Positions 10,735 to 22,600 of a DNA stretch of 64,000 bases are shown piece by piece. A model generated the notes under the pieces. It was given only the letters and a program-made list of their open reading frames with translations. It was not told the DNA's origin and made no database searches. The translations under genes and the position numbers were made by a program. The stretch comes from Thecaphora thlaspeos. Lineage: Eukaryota; Basidiomycota; Ustilaginomycetes; Urocystidales; Glomosporiaceae. Position 1 is the stretch's first letter, and the number at the start of each line of letters is the position of its first letter. The stretch lies in contig UWYS01000017.1 in NCBI GenBank assembly GCA_900291925.1, positions 316,001 through 380,000 of the forward strand. Reading direction: 5' to 3'.

Positions 10735-12128
10735 CGTGGTCGAGGATGTAAGAGCTGGAGCAGAGTGGGGCCTCGGTGAGATCGTTGGGATACGAAGACA
10801 GGAGACTAGGTGACGCAGCGGAAGAGAGGGGCGCGATCTCGATAAGGAGGGGGCGGGAAGGGTAAAGAGCGACACACAGCCAAAGACGCCGCCTTAGTGG
10901 GTGAGTCGAAGTCTCGAGGGGCTGGGTCAAGCGTCGCCCAGTGAGCCATTGGCCTCCCGCACTTGGCTGGTCAGAAAGTCTCGAAGTGCCGTCGTGCGTG
11001 CTGTGTTTTACAGAGAGGTTGAGAGACGGACGATCGAAAGGCGGGTCGAGAATGGGCCGCTTTTATAAAGGAAGCGTGCTTGCGCGCGCACTCTTTCTCT
11101 CTTGGCGCTGCGATGAAAGATTACAGAGTCAGCCAGCGAGTGGAAGGCAGAGGAAGCCGAGCGGGAGCTGGAAGCCTGACAACGGATCGAGCCGGTCGGA
11201 TGGACCGAGACGTGCGCGGAGAGGATGGGGAGGCAGAAAGAGGAGCCCGTAGCTGCGATTGCTGTGTTGACGCCCGGAAAAGGACAGGAGGTGGAGGGCA
11301 GGATACTCTGGTGGTCGCGCTGGAAGGTGATGCGAGAGCCGGGCTCGGCGTGCAGAGGAAGAGGGTGGGTGATGGTGGTGGCGGTGACAGAGATGGAGGT
11401 CACGTCGCTTAGCTGACTCGTTGGCCGGCTGTCTGACCAGCCGATTCGCGAGCAGCGAGACCCTTTCGCCAGGCAGGGGTCCTTTGTCTCGGACACGCGA
11501 CCGGCACCCACCTCTTTCGGCCAAGTCCTCACTACGCCGACTCCTCGCGCCTACAGTCCCCCACGATAGCAAGCGCAGTTGACCCTGCCCGCCTTGTGCG
11601 AGGTTATCTTCTGAGGGCCTCTGCTCTTGGCGTCTCCGAGTACGCCGATGTAGTCGCTGCGCCGTCCGCGTTTCGCAGAGAGCCCGTTGGCGTCGGTCGC
11701 GTCCCCACCGCGCGGGTATCGAGGGGCTTCGGGTCACCCGCCGATGCATCCCTCGGAAGCGGGTCCGGTCCATGATGACCCCAATGGACGGGCGGCTGTG
11801 CCGACCACTCGTTGCCGTCTGTGACTCGTTGGCGAGCGGATCCAAGAGAATTTGTTCACCATTTGCGCCGCGACCATCCATCTGAAGCAGGCCTCAACGG
11901 CATCACATCGCACCGCATCGTATCACGATGTCACACCGTCTCATGCTGGCCCAGCATAGCCGGCTCGATGCAGACCATCACCGAGTGGCCTAGGTCGGGG
12001 GTGTTAATGCTCTGGCTTCCCCGTGTCACCACTGCACGAACAACGGACCCCCCGGGGTTGAGTGGCGATGGACGTGTTGCGAACGACTGCTTAGCCTTGG
12101 GATTGCTCAACATCTGTGCCTCGTCTCC
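10735..12128. other. Gene-free interval upstream of the Sec14-RhoGAP gene
   Basis: Long upstream region of the minus-strand RhoGAP gene, adjoining the MFS gene's 3' end. A TATAAA-like sequence lies near 11061 but is about 330 bases from the start codon. No coding signal found. Confidence 0.55.
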
Positions 12129-13910
12129 TCAGCCCTTCTGCGTGGCCATCCGTCTCCACATCAGGCCAACCATCCTGGTCCCAACGATAGTGAACGTCAG
12201 CTCAAGCCAGATGATCGAGAGCTGTCCCACCTCGAATACTGTAGACCCCCAAAAGGCGCCCGATATGCGGCCCGTGTAGTTGCTCAGCTGGATCAGCAGC
12301 GACGAGTGGGCGTTGAGGTGCGACAGGATCTGTTTCGATAGCAGCGAGACCGTGATCGTCGTCAACATGTCTACAGGGGCGACATTGTCACATCAGGGTA
12401 GAAGAAGCAAAGCCGCATCAGCGTCAGCATCGGTGATGGCGGCCTCCACGGCAAGTCGCGCACCGGGAAGTTCTACAGGTCGCTGGCCGCCACTCACTGT
12501 ATCCGAGGGCCACCAGGAACCAGGCGGTAAAGAACGAGCCAAACGAGACTTTGTCCGCTGCGCGAATCTGGGCCTCGGTGCGTGTGATGCCGTGCAGCGT
12601 GCCGAGGTGAAGCGAGAGGCCTAGCATGCCCAGCAGCAGCCCGGTGGCGAGGATCTGACGGCCCTCGACGTAGCGCGCCACAAAGACGAGCCCAATGAGG
12701 ATCGGCAGCGTCGCGATTCCGCCGAACGCGATGATGTTGCCAGCATCGTACTCGGACCAGCCAAACCGGACGCGCCCAAACACCAGGATGTTGCTCTCCC
12801 AGGCGCCCAGCACGAGGAAGTTGGTCATCGCGAATCAGCACATCACCAGTACGTAGCAGACCTGGTAGCGGTCGAGGTTCTGGCGCAACGTCCTCAGAGT
12901 GATCCTGGGAGCGGCGGAAGATGGCGATGATGCTTGCTTCTTGGCTGTTGCGACCTCTCCCGAGGGCAGGTCGAGTTTGCGCAATGGGGTCAGCTCCTTC
13001 TCTCCGTCGTGCTGAAGCCGCAACGGCTGGTCAAGGGGAACGGGGTGCAAGAACAGCAGTCGTGAAACCGCGAGGTAAGCAAACACGTTCGGCCATTTGG
13101 CGGTTCTGGAGCTCGAGTTTTGGTAGCTACCTCTTGAAAGAACAGCCAAGTCGCCACAAAGAAACCCGTCCATACGCCAGCCATGATCCAGCCGGACGCA
13201 GTGAAGCCGTTCCATAGCCTCGCCTCGTCTGTCATCGCGACGAGCCGCTTGGAGAGCAGGCCACCGACAAACGGTCCCACCGCCATCCCGCCCGCCTGGG
13301 TGGTGACGAGGAGGGCCGACACCATCGTCCTCCGCGCCGTTCCGACGACGAGGGAGTCGGTCATGTATCGCTTGACAAACATCCACGACACGAACCCGGC
13401 GCCGAGGATGACCCGACCGGCAAGCATCAGCCACGCCGTGCCCGCTCGTCCGGCCAGAGCGTTGGTGACCTCGCCGACAACGCCGGCGATAAACGTGCTG
13501 ATGCCAATCGTAAGACCGCTGAACCACGTCGAGGCGCCCAGATCGTTGGCGTACGAGGCCGAGGTGGGAACAATGATGAAAAAGGTCACGTTCAGCAGGA
13601 AGTTGTATGAGAGGACGACGAGACCCGATGCTAGCGGCGGGAGCGTGTGAGGTGGTACGATGGCGTTGCGGTCTGTCGCAAGTGCGACTGCGAGTGACGG
13701 CGACGGCGACGGCGGTGTTTCCACGATCGGCTCAAAGGGCCCGGGAGAGGCCGTGCATCGATGCGGTGATGCTGGCCAGGCGGCGAGACGCTCTACGTCC
13801 ATTGCGTAGCTCGCAGCATCCGAGGGTAGCTTGGGGAGAGACGAGACAATGGCATCGTCCTCCATGTCGCCCTTGCGGTCGGAGGTGCCGCGTGGATCCT
13901 CGAGGTCCAT
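12129..13910 (-). pseudogene. MFS transporter (MFSD8/CLN7-like) with an in-frame TGA in TM7
   Basis: A twelve-helix major facilitator protein, judged from about 516 codons in three exons: 13910-13131, 13026-12498, 12370-12129. All junctions are GT-AG and phase-consistent. After about 95 soluble residues the helices begin (LASGLVVLSYNFLLNVTFFI). A motif-B-like GRVILGAG lies between early helices, and the last part carries NYTGRISGAFWG, which resembles fungal MFSD8/CLN7-like endosomal or vacuolar transporters. Codon 324 (12837-12835) is TGA in an otherwise perfectly open, conserved helix: CYVLVMC-stop-FAMTNFLVLGAWE. No GT-AG intron removes it without deleting the helix. The truncated product would keep only six helices and part of the seventh. 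Either the gene is freshly inactivated, the base is a sequence error (TGG would restore Trp), or the stop is read through. The substrate is unknown. Confidence 0.75.
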
Positions 13911-15366
13911 TGCCTTCAGAGGTTACAGAGAGGTAATGGAGGGATATCCGAGACGGGCGATGATCACCGTTTCAGGGTCATCCTGGTGAGGCGTGGCACT
14001 GATATAGTTGTTGGAGGGAGCGCTCATGCTGATCAACGATGGACATGGGGTGGCAGCATGAGCAACGAGTCACCAGAGGCAAGGCAAGGGGTCGGGGCGA
14101 GGGAGAGATGAGAGGCGCTCGGGCTTTCCTCTTCCGTTGGCAGGAAAGCAAAGCGCACGCGCCCGTCTGCCGCTCGGTCTTCCGAAGCCCTCTCACCGCC
14201 GCGGGAGCCACAGCTGATCAAAACGCGGTGACACGGAAAGCCGTCGTCAGGCCTTCAACACGTCGATCCAGCTTCTGTTCGGGAATCATTCGTATTTCGT
14301 ATTCATGGTGGAGGCAAGCAAGCGAACACCGAGAACAACAGTGAAAAGCGAGAGGACAAAGGTCGCAAGGTTGATGAGAAGAGGGGATGTTGCACGCCAC
14401 CTCGGAGGCCAAACGGCATCGTCGCACGTCCTTCTTACGGGAAGCGGACGACAAATCGCCGAGAGCCCTAGTGAGATAGCGATGCTGACCAGGCGCCGAT
14501 CCCCGCCCCCATCGTTTTAATTGGGAACGGAGCTCCAGACGCAAGGTCTCCGCCCGCCCCGGGCGAACCCGGACAGGAAGAACTAATATGGGACCCTACC
14601 AGGAACCGCTTCGGCTGGAAGTTGTAACTCTTTCCATGTGTGTAGAAAGAGGCCGAGCGGACAGAATGGGTCACATGTTGTGTAAGGAAGGAGAAAAGGG
14701 GCAGGGATGGACGTAGACACAGAGGTAGGGGGAACCGAGGAGGACCCGGCGGTTGGGTCAAGCTGGAACGGATGCACAGTCGGAAAGGATGATAACGATG
14801 TGCGATGCGTAAGGCGCCAGCGCCTGTTGCCGATTCATAGGAAGTCGCGATGGTCAGAATGAGGAGGAATGCATATGGTGATGATGATGGTGGTGGTGTG
14901 AAGAAGAGGCGGGAAGGACGGAGTGGACCCTCTCTTTATGGCCTCTTCCTCTGCTGGCTGGCGACGCTTTTCGAGCTTGATTTCTTCGCGTGTTTTTCTT
15001 AAATTTCCTTGGTCGTCGCCTGCGGTGAGCCTAACGCCTCTCGCGCGAGTCGTGCATAGACCTCCACGACGAGAATCTCGAGAGGCCGCGCCTCGCAGTA
15101 GAAGCAACAACCGACGGCCTGCGAACCCTCTCTCGCCCTTCCCGCACCGTTGATCGCCTGCCTATCTCCTCCTGCACCATCCGCCCACCAGACCACCACT
15201 AGCCCAGCCGCACTGGAGGCTAGACCGACTACAGCGGAGACCTCCTCATACCCCCGAGCGAACAGATCGACACGCATCGAGGCGCCATCTGTGAACGGAA
15301 CGAAACGAGCTCGATTACTTCTCACAACGCATCGACCGCCTTCACATCCACCGCATCACCTTCGTC
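13911..15366. other. Gene-free divergent interval between MFS gene and U2A'
   Basis: Shared upstream region of two divergent genes, about 1.46 kb. A GAT/CAT-rich tract lies near 14870-14905. No gene, tRNA or clear repeat was found. Confidence 0.55.
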
Positions 15367-16607
15367 ATGAAGCTCACACCAGAGCTCCTCGCTCGGACCA
15401 GCTCCTACATCAACACATTGAAGGACAGAGAGGTGAGTGCCTGCCTGGAAAGCGACGCTGCGACAGCGTTCGGTGGCACGAGAGATGGTGACCTCAATAT
15501 TACTCCTGTCTCGCTCCCTGCTCTGTGACGCTTCCGCCGAACAAACAGATCGAACTAAGAGGTGAGTGAACGACGACATAGTCGCTCCGCGAGGTAGCTT
15601 GCAGATTCCTGAACAACCTGCTCCTCGCCCGCCGCCAATCAATGTGCCTATTCCGCTACGCAAACGCCTCTTCTTTCCCTCCCTAGGCCTCAAGATCCCG
15701 GCCATCGAGAATCTCGGAGCGACGAGGGGCCAGAACGATACGATCGACTTCACCGACAACGACATCCGCTACCTCGGCAACTTTCCGCTCCTGCAGCAGC
15801 TCAAGACGCTGCACCTCGCCAACAACCTTGTCTCGCGCATCGACCCGCGGCTGGCCTTTACAATACCTGCGCTTCAGACGCTGACGCTCACCAACAACTC
15901 CATCCAAGATCTTGGCGAGGTGGCCAACCTGGCCAAGCTGCGCTCGCTCGAATTCCTCACGCTGATGGGCAACCCGATAAGCAGGGAGAAGAACTACCGC
16001 GAGTTTGTCGTGTGGAAATGTCAAAGCGTCAGGGTGCTTGACTTTAGGAGGATCAGGCAGCAGGTGAGAGTCGCACGGCCAAGGTGACGATGCCCGCTCG
16101 AGGCTGCCGCCCGCGCAGCTGGCCCCGTTGCAGATACTACATCGTCGCGTACAAGCCGATGACGCGGCTCTTCTCATCATTCTACCCTCCTGTTCCTTTT
16201 CTCTTCTTCCAATGCGACAGGAGCGAGAGCTTGCCAAGCAGCTGATGGAGACGTCAGACGGACGACCCTCTGCGTTAGCAGCTACCATCATGCGCCGACG
16301 GGCGGGCAAGGCGGGCGCGGCGGCAGACGGCGAGCACGAGCCGGTCAAGGAGAGGGCGTTTGAGCCAGGCAAGATGAATGGGTCGGCGGGCAGGCTGCTG
16401 ACAGCCGACGAGCGCAAGGCGATCGAAGAGGCGATCGAGAATAGCGAGAGCCTCGAAGAGATCCGCAGGCTGGAGGAGAAGCTCAGGATGGGCCACACCA
16501 TCGGGCCAGAGGACCTCAAGAGCACAAAAAAGGCGAACGACGCCGCCGCCGTCGCTGCGAAGGTCGGGCAAGAAGAGGAGATGGAAGAGGAGGAAGAGAA
16601 GGCGTAG
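15367..16607 (+). CDS. LEA1: U2 snRNP A' protein (Lea1/SNRPA1)
   Basis: Leucine-rich-repeat protein that binds U2 snRNA stem-loop IV with U2B'' and supports branch-site recognition in splicing. Exons 15367-15432, 15550-15562, 15687-16063, 16221-16607 give 280 residues (human 255). The N-terminus MKLTPELL..SSYINTLKDREIELRGLKI is diagnostic. LRRs follow at about 25-140 (LKTLHLANNLVSRI, LQTLTLTNNSIQDL, LEFLTLMGNPISREKNYREFVVWKCQSVRVLDF). The tail is charged and probably helical (ADERKAIEEAIENSESLEEI), ending in a Glu run. Exon 2 is a 13-nt micro-exon encoding the IELRG junction. It is needed for the conserved sequence and flanked by clean AG and GTGAGT. Phases agree at every junction. Confidence 0.93.
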
Positions 16608-17200
16608 TGCCTGATCGACGCTCTTGCAGGCTCGCTTCGCGGTGTACCACACTATTGCTCCGTCCTCATCGTCTGTCCGACCGCCACGCTGGCCCCAGCT
16701 CACGCAGTGCAACACTCATTGCCACTCGCTAAACACTTGCCATATGCTCTCACTTGTTTGCACGGTGCCTGGCGCTTACCGTCCGTAGTAGCTTCTCTGA
16801 GCCAGTCTGAGGTGGCGCTGACCTGCCCGAACGATATGAGTGCAAGGAGCGAGACGACACAGGAGGTTGACGGTGGATGCGTGGAGCGGCTCGACGGCGC
16901 GGAGGGACCCGTCGCTGTGGTCAGCCAAAACGAAAAGACCCTCTCCGGGCGGCCGCCGTAGGCTTTGGCGAAATCGGACAACGCGGATTGGGCCCCAGTC
17001 CCGATTTCTTGGACTTGACTCGAGCCACCCTGCGGCCGCCCCTCGGTGGCGGAAGGTTCGTTGGGGTTTACTGTACCGCCCTGGACCCCTACGCTGAGCC
17101 TCGCTGCCCACCCTTCTCTCTTCCACACTACCAGCTCACCCTTCTCACTGCCCCCACCTCCCGCCTGTCCAGTCGCCAACACCTGGCGTCACTCTCCACG
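16608..17200. other. Interval between U2A' and lipoyl synthase fusion
   Basis: Presumed 3' region of U2A' and promoter and leader of the downstream gene. An ATG at 16877 is in frame with the downstream protein, but the intervening 108 codons look like leader rather than protein. Confidence 0.55.
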
Positions 17201-19654
17201 ATGAGCTGCCTCCCGTCCATCTCCAAGTCGGCTCGTGCGCTGGTCCCTCGTCTCTTGCTGCGACAGGCCTCCGCCACCCACGCTGGCCAGGCACGGGCTT
17301 CGTTTGCCACAGCAGCCCGCTCTGCTCCTAGACCGCCAAAGCGGGACATCGCCACCCCCCGATCTGCCCTGAGGACTCTCTCGACTGCCTCTTCTCCTGC
17401 CTCTGCTTCTTCGTCCACCGACTCGTCCACCACCCTCTCGGGGCAGGACATCTCGGTCGCCGTCGACGAGGATGGCAACGTCCCAGCAGCACCCTACACG
17501 ACGCTCCCCCTTGCCGGATCGGCGCCCTCGTACAAGGTTCATCTCGTCGTCCACGCGTACGAAAAGGCCCGGCCGACGTCGACGTGGCCTTCGCACCTCG
17601 AGTCGGTCGCCCCGTTGCTGCTGGAGCTCGAGGGCCGTTCCAAGAAGGGTGGCAGCCTGGAAGGGTTCGGCATCTCCTTTTCCGAAGGCTCGGTCCGAGA
17701 GACGTCGGCTGAGTCTCTGCCGGACTGGGAACCGACGACGTCGAGGATGATGCGCCCCGTGCCCAACTCCCGGGCCGAGGACGAGCGGTTCGTCATCTAC
17801 GCCTACACGCAGCCGGGAAAGATCGCTAAGGTCGGTCCGCTGTCGCTCAAGACGCTCGATCAGGCACTTCCGCTCCGGCAGAGGCTCGACGAGGCGCTCC
17901 AGGTGGCCAGATCGCAGACGGGACGGCCGAGCGAGCAGGACGAGACGCATGTCTACGTGTGCGCCCACGGCGCCCGCGACTGCCGCTGCCAGACCGCAGG
18001 GACCCAGGTGCTCGAGAGCCTGCGCGAGGCGATTCGCAAGAACGAGGACTCGCTGATCAAGGCCGGCCGCTCGAGCCCCAAGAAGGTCAAGGTGTGGCCG
18101 ATCAGCCACGTCGGGGGCCACACGTTCGCCGCCAACGCCCTCGTCTACCCGCACGGCGACTGGTACGGCAACCTCCGGATAACCGACTCGAAGCTGGTCC
18201 TGCGCGCCGCGCTGAGCCCGGCCTCGTCTGCGCACGACCTCGAGGACTCGCGCGAGAGGCTCGTCCACTGGCCGCGATGGCGAGGCCGCCTCGGCATGTC
18301 CAAGGCCGAGCAGCGCGACCATTTCAGCGAGTGGGGGCCGCCGACGATCAACACGGCCCAATTGACGCCGAAGCAGCGTGGCGGCTCGCCGACTTCGATG
18401 CCACGCCGCCCGGAGCTCAGCAGCATGCCTCCGGCCAGCATGATCGCGGCGGCGGCCCGTGGCTACGCTACCGCTGCGGCGCCCGGTCCTGCAAAGGGCG
18501 TCGAGGCCGGCAAGCCCGAGTCTGCGCGGATGGCGGCCTTCCGGGCCAAGTTGGCGAAGGATCTCTCGATTGACGACTTTGCGGCCGGCGAGGTCGACGC
18601 GGCGGCGCTCGAGGTCGACGACGCCAGCCATGTCCCCAAGGGCGCCCGCGTTCAGATGGGCCGCGTCGGCGAAGTACGTCTGCCGGCGCACCTCAAGACC
18701 AAGATCCCTACGGGCGCCAACTACACCCGCATCAAGTCGGACCTCCGCGGCCTAGGCCTCAGCACCGTCTGCGAGGAGGCGCGCTGCCCCAACATCGGCG
18801 AGTGCTGGGGCGGCGAGGGCGGCAAGGAGAACGCGACCGCCACTATCATGATTATGGGCGACACGTGCACGCGAGGCTGCCGCTTCTGCGCGGTCAAGAC
18901 GTCGCGGGCGCCGGCGCCACTGGACCCGCACGAGCCCGAGAACACGGCGGAGGCCATCTCGCGCTGGGGACTAGGTTACATCGTGCTGACGTCGGTCGAT
19001 CGCGACGACATTGCCGACGGCGGTTCGTCCCACATCGCCTCGACGATCTTCAAGATCAAGAGCAAATCGCCACACATCCTCGTCGAGGCGCTGGTCCCGG
19101 ACTTTTCGGGCGATACTGAGAGCATTGACCGGATCGCCCATAGCGGGCTGGACGTGTTTGCGCACAACGTCGAGACAGTCGAGCGCACGACGCCGTCGGT
19201 CCGCGACCGCCGCGCCAAGTACCGCCAATCGCTGGCGGTGTTGGCTCACGCCAAACAGTCGAACCCGACGCTGCTGACCAAGACGTCTATCATGCTCGGC
19301 TGCGGCGAGGAGGACCATGAGGTGCTTCGGACGCTCAAGGACCTGCGCGCGAACAACGTCGACGTCGTCACGTTCGGTCAGTACATGCGGCCAACCAAGA
19401 GGCACATGAAGGTGACCGAGTACGTCGAGCCGGCCAAGTTTGAGCACTGGCAGAAGACGGCCGAGGAGCTCGGCTTTCTCTACGTCGCCAGCGGGCCGCT
19501 CGTCCGAAGCAGCTACAAGGCTGGCGAATTCTTCATCAAGAACGTCCTCGAGCAGCGCAAGAAGGCTGCCGGCGCCGCATCCGCCATCGGGGAGGACGCG
19601 GCCACAGTATCCGCTGCGAAGGCGACGGGAGCATCGGCGGGTACCTCTGCCTAA
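17201..19654 (+). CDS. LIP5: Aim32-like thioredoxin-fold ferredoxin fused to lipoyl synthase
   Basis: Single exon, 817 residues, combining two mitochondrial proteins. Residues 1-60: Arg/Ser/Ala-rich presequence. Residues about 105-390: sucrase/ferredoxin-like (Apd1/Aim32) domain with the full 2Fe-2S ligand set, C254-X8-C263 ([10 protein letters not shown], extra C261) and H303-X3-H307 (HVGGH), then the family-typical [16 protein letters not shown] tail. Residues 414-430: a second presequence-like stretch, [12 protein letters not shown]. Residues about 440-800: lipoyl synthase, a radical-SAM enzyme inserting two sulfurs into octanoyl groups on E2 and H proteins. It has auxiliary-cluster motif C524-X4-C529-X5-C535 ([12 protein letters not shown]), radical-SAM motif C556-X3-C560-X2-C563 (CTRGCRFC) and RSSY at 769-772. 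Standalone lipoyl synthases are about 370-420 aa. Start 17201 begins a good targeting sequence; an in-frame ATG at 16877 is less likely. The ferredoxin part might feed electrons or support cluster repair; this is inference. Confidence 0.93.
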   Translation: MSCLPSISKSARALVPRLLLRQASATHAGQARASFATAARSAPRPPKRDIATPRSALRTLSTASSPASASSSTDSSTTLSGQDISVAVDEDGNVPAAPYTTLPLAGSAPSYKVHLVVHAYEKARPTSTWPSHLESVAPLLLELEGRSKKGGSLEGFGISFSEGSVRETSAESLPDWEPTTSRMMRPVPNSRAEDERFVIYAYTQPGKIAKVGPLSLKTLDQALPLRQRLDEALQVARSQTGRPSEQDETHVYVCAHGARDCRCQTAGTQVLESLREAIRKNEDSLIKAGRSSPKKVKVWPISHVGGHTFAANALVYPHGDWYGNLRITDSKLVLRAALSPASSAHDLEDSRERLVHWPRWRGRLGMSKAEQRDHFSEWGPPTINTAQLTPKQRGGSPTSMPRRPELSSMPPASMIAAAARGYATAAAPGPAKGVEAGKPESARMAAFRAKLAKDLSIDDFAAGEVDAAALEVDDASHVPKGARVQMGRVGEVRLPAHLKTKIPTGANYTRIKSDLRGLGLSTVCEEARCPNIGECWGGEGGKENATATIMIMGDTCTRGCRFCAVKTSRAPAPLDPHEPENTAEAISRWGLGYIVLTSVDRDDIADGGSSHIASTIFKIKSKSPHILVEALVPDFSGDTESIDRIAHSGLDVFAHNVETVERTTPSVRDRRAKYRQSLAVLAHAKQSNPTLLTKTSIMLGCGEEDHEVLRTLKDLRANNVDVVTFGQYMRPTKRHMKVTEYVEPAKFEHWQKTAEELGFLYVASGPLVRSSYKAGEFFIKNVLEQRKKAAGAASAIGEDAATVSAAKATGASAGTSA

Positions 19655-22600
19655 TCTCAGGCTCTGCCAGGGACGCCGCCTCAACGGCGATGTCCGGGTC
19701 ACATGACCACCACCGCTACTTCCTCATGACTCGTCCCGTTCTCGCTCGTCATAGATCGCGATCTCCCGCCACCACCCCCCATGGATTGGGGCTCATCCCC
19801 TCACATGTACTTTTAGTCTCTCCTCGCACGAAGACGACAGGTCCGGCACTACTTTCCGGATGCCCGTTCGCGCCTCGGCCGCTAGAAAACCTCAGGCACC
19901 CTTCAACGGGAGTCTGCTTGCTGCTTTTGTATTGCCCGACATTGATCCGGGTGGGTCTCTCGCAATGGTGTGTGCGTATGTTGGTGACGATGACGCAGTG
20001 GAGAGGGCCTTTCATGCCTGGCCTTCATTCACGGTGCTCGGGACCACGACGCACCACGAGGTCCGCTTGCGATAGCAACACGTCAACACAGCTTGCCAGT
20101 CCATCTATGTATGTACCCCGCAATCATCAAGCTCCTCCCGTCTAGCTCTTGTCTCTTCCCAACGTTATCTTTGATGTCGTTACACACGGTTCGACTCTAT
20201 CTGCTCCTGATAGCAGTTCTCGGCCGTGTCCGACAGGTAGATATCGGCCATGTCCGATCGGAGATGTGGCGTAGCGCCACACGTCGATAGATTTCAGGCT
20301 CGCGACGACGTTTCGGCGTTATCCGCAACTCTTTTTTGTTGCCTAACTTCCCGTCCTTCGATAAGTTGGGCAGGCCTTTTGGTGCTCATCACACATCGAT
20401 CTAGGCTGATTGGTCCTCCCCGGATGAACCATTGTTGCGCCAGATAAAATTGGACGAGTCTCTCCGTGTCTCATCGACCCGTCGTTTCGAAGGTCTCCGC
20501 CACTCGGCAAAGACCGGATTGAGCAGGATACATGTCAGGAGACGGCTTGCGACACACGTTGGCTCTCCCTTGCCCCGCAATGCAGCCCGGACAGCCACCG
20601 TATCAGGCCGACAGGCTGACAAGATAAGGGAAAAGCTGGAAACCCGTACTCTTCGCAACGATGGTGTGAGACCATGAAGCGTCATGGTACGTATGAACCC
20701 ATGATGAAGGCGAGCCTTTTGGTGGTATGGGTGGCTGAGTCGGATCCGATGTAGCGTCGCACAGCGTCGCCCCCGACCTTCGCTTTGGGTTAGTTGGCTT
20801 CCTCTTCGTCCCGGATCTCTCAAGATCGGTGCTCGACTTACCGTATGTTGAAGACGAGGAACGAATGGATTGATGAGATGGTGGAGCCAAGACAAGAGAC
20901 GAGAGTACAGATCCGCAGTGTGTGTGTGTATACATGCCTGAGGAAGTCACGTGCCTATGACCGCACGTGCCAACACCGTACTCCGCACCGGCCGCTTGAA
21001 GCCGGCTCCCGCATCCAGCTCACCAACACCATGTTCCCCCATGCACCGAGGTTCATTGGTCCCGGCGAACCATCAACAAACGTTCGCCAACGCAGGTTCA
21101 ATCTAGCGCCATCCCTGCAGGTACGCAGAACAGTTGTGGGAAGTCATTAGTGAACTGGGGTTTGTCATGTTCCTTGGGCCCGATCGTTCTTCTCGCGTTC
21201 GGTCTGCAGAGCTCTTCGACGACATCGAAGTAGGTACAGTACGACAAGGATAGGGGGTCGTTGCCGCTTTTCGATCGTCGAGAGGGAGCCCATCAAATGC
21301 TGAAGTCTTCCGGGGTCGTACTATAGGAGCGAATGCTCTACGACGAGACGCCTGGCGGCTGGGACGTACATACGCTAAAGCGCTACAATGCGCACTGTGT
21401 ATACATATGTTGTACCTGTCCTATACTGACAGAGCGCCGAAAGATATTTGACGGCGTGGCGAGCGGCGCCTGCTTCCCCGAGCTCGCAGAAGAAGCAAGA
21501 AGGGTAGGAATACAAATACTGTACTTACGTAGCAAACGACCACTCCGTAGCGCGCCGCTCAGCACTGTATGTACGTACTGTAAGTACCTCGGCTGTCATG
21601 TCGCCACCGACTGTGCCCTCTCCACCCCTGTTGCTGCAGGTCTCGTACTGACGATTGGGCGTTACCAACTTTATCGAGTTTCTCCGGTTGCGAGGGCGTT
21701 CTTCTTCGCACGCTAATGTGACCCGAGTTCATACAGTAGGAGAACTCTCTATGTCATGTATGTTGCCTCTGCAGGTCTGGACCTCGACACCTTCGAAGCA
21801 GTTCGTCCAGCGGTCAGAGCATGGGACGATGGCAACGACGGAACCTCTAAACGCCGCTTGACGGCCGCCGTATGTACAAATACGAGCATGTGATGGGATG
21901 GCCAAGCCGGACAGAGATTGTCCTCCGTCGACTTTGCATCGGAAGAGAGACGGCCGCGACGCCCTTCCACCGACTCTCTGGCGTGACCGGTGGACAGATG
22001 TCCAAGCGATACGCCTACAGTACGCCTCCTGTCTGGGCGTCTAGGATGCAGCATCGCATCCTTCCGCTTGTGCAGAACTTCTACCGTAAGAACCACCCAG
22101 GTCGTTGCAGCCCCGGTTGCTCACGGCGGGCTTGCTGACGGCCGACTCGACTCGACTCGACGCCCAACGTTCACGGTACCATTTTCTGCGAAGGCTGCTA
22201 CCACCGATGGCCTCGTCGTTGGCTGGCCGGAATCGCACGAATGAAACGGGAGGGCTAGGCAAGCTCGTCATATCTCAAACTGGGCTCTTTCAGCGCCTAG
22301 GCATGTAATGGCCATACGCCACCGGCCATGGGAGGCGAGAGGGTGTCACGCCGCTAAGTACGTATTCGTCTTTTCATTTTAGGCTGGAAGCCAGAGTCTG
22401 AATCCGCCCGCCACCCCGCTCGTTCTTTCGTCCTCCTCTTTCCTTATCTCTTCACCTTGCGACCACACAGAACACCGATCCCCGTCTGCGTGGGCGGCCC
22501 GACTGATGATATGGTCTTCATCGATCTGTACGCCAACACTCCCGCCAATGCCTGAAGGGCAAGCGGTCGTGTACTGTATGGAAAGGGCCACCGCCCATCT

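Noticed and set aside
10735..10875. N-terminal extension of the Sec14-RhoGAP protein from 10875
   Set aside because: The codon at 10875 is GTG; the first ATG is 10734.
13027..13130. MFS intron 1 with donor GTAGCT considered as a frameshift instead of an intron
   Set aside because: Removing it as GT-AG keeps phase 0 and a continuous conserved protein, so an intron is the simpler reading.
16877..17200. Using the in-frame ATG at 16877 as start of the fusion protein
   Set aside because: The added 108 residues lack similarity and would bury the mitochondrial presequence that begins cleanly at 17201.
17189..18691. A 1.5-kb minus-strand open frame opposite the ferredoxin-lipoyl synthase gene
   Set aside because: Third-position GC bias keeps the antisense frame open; no domain or plausible start.
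20187..20196. GGTTCGACTC as a tRNA T-loop
   Set aside because: Flanking bases cannot form the T stem or the other arms of a tRNA.
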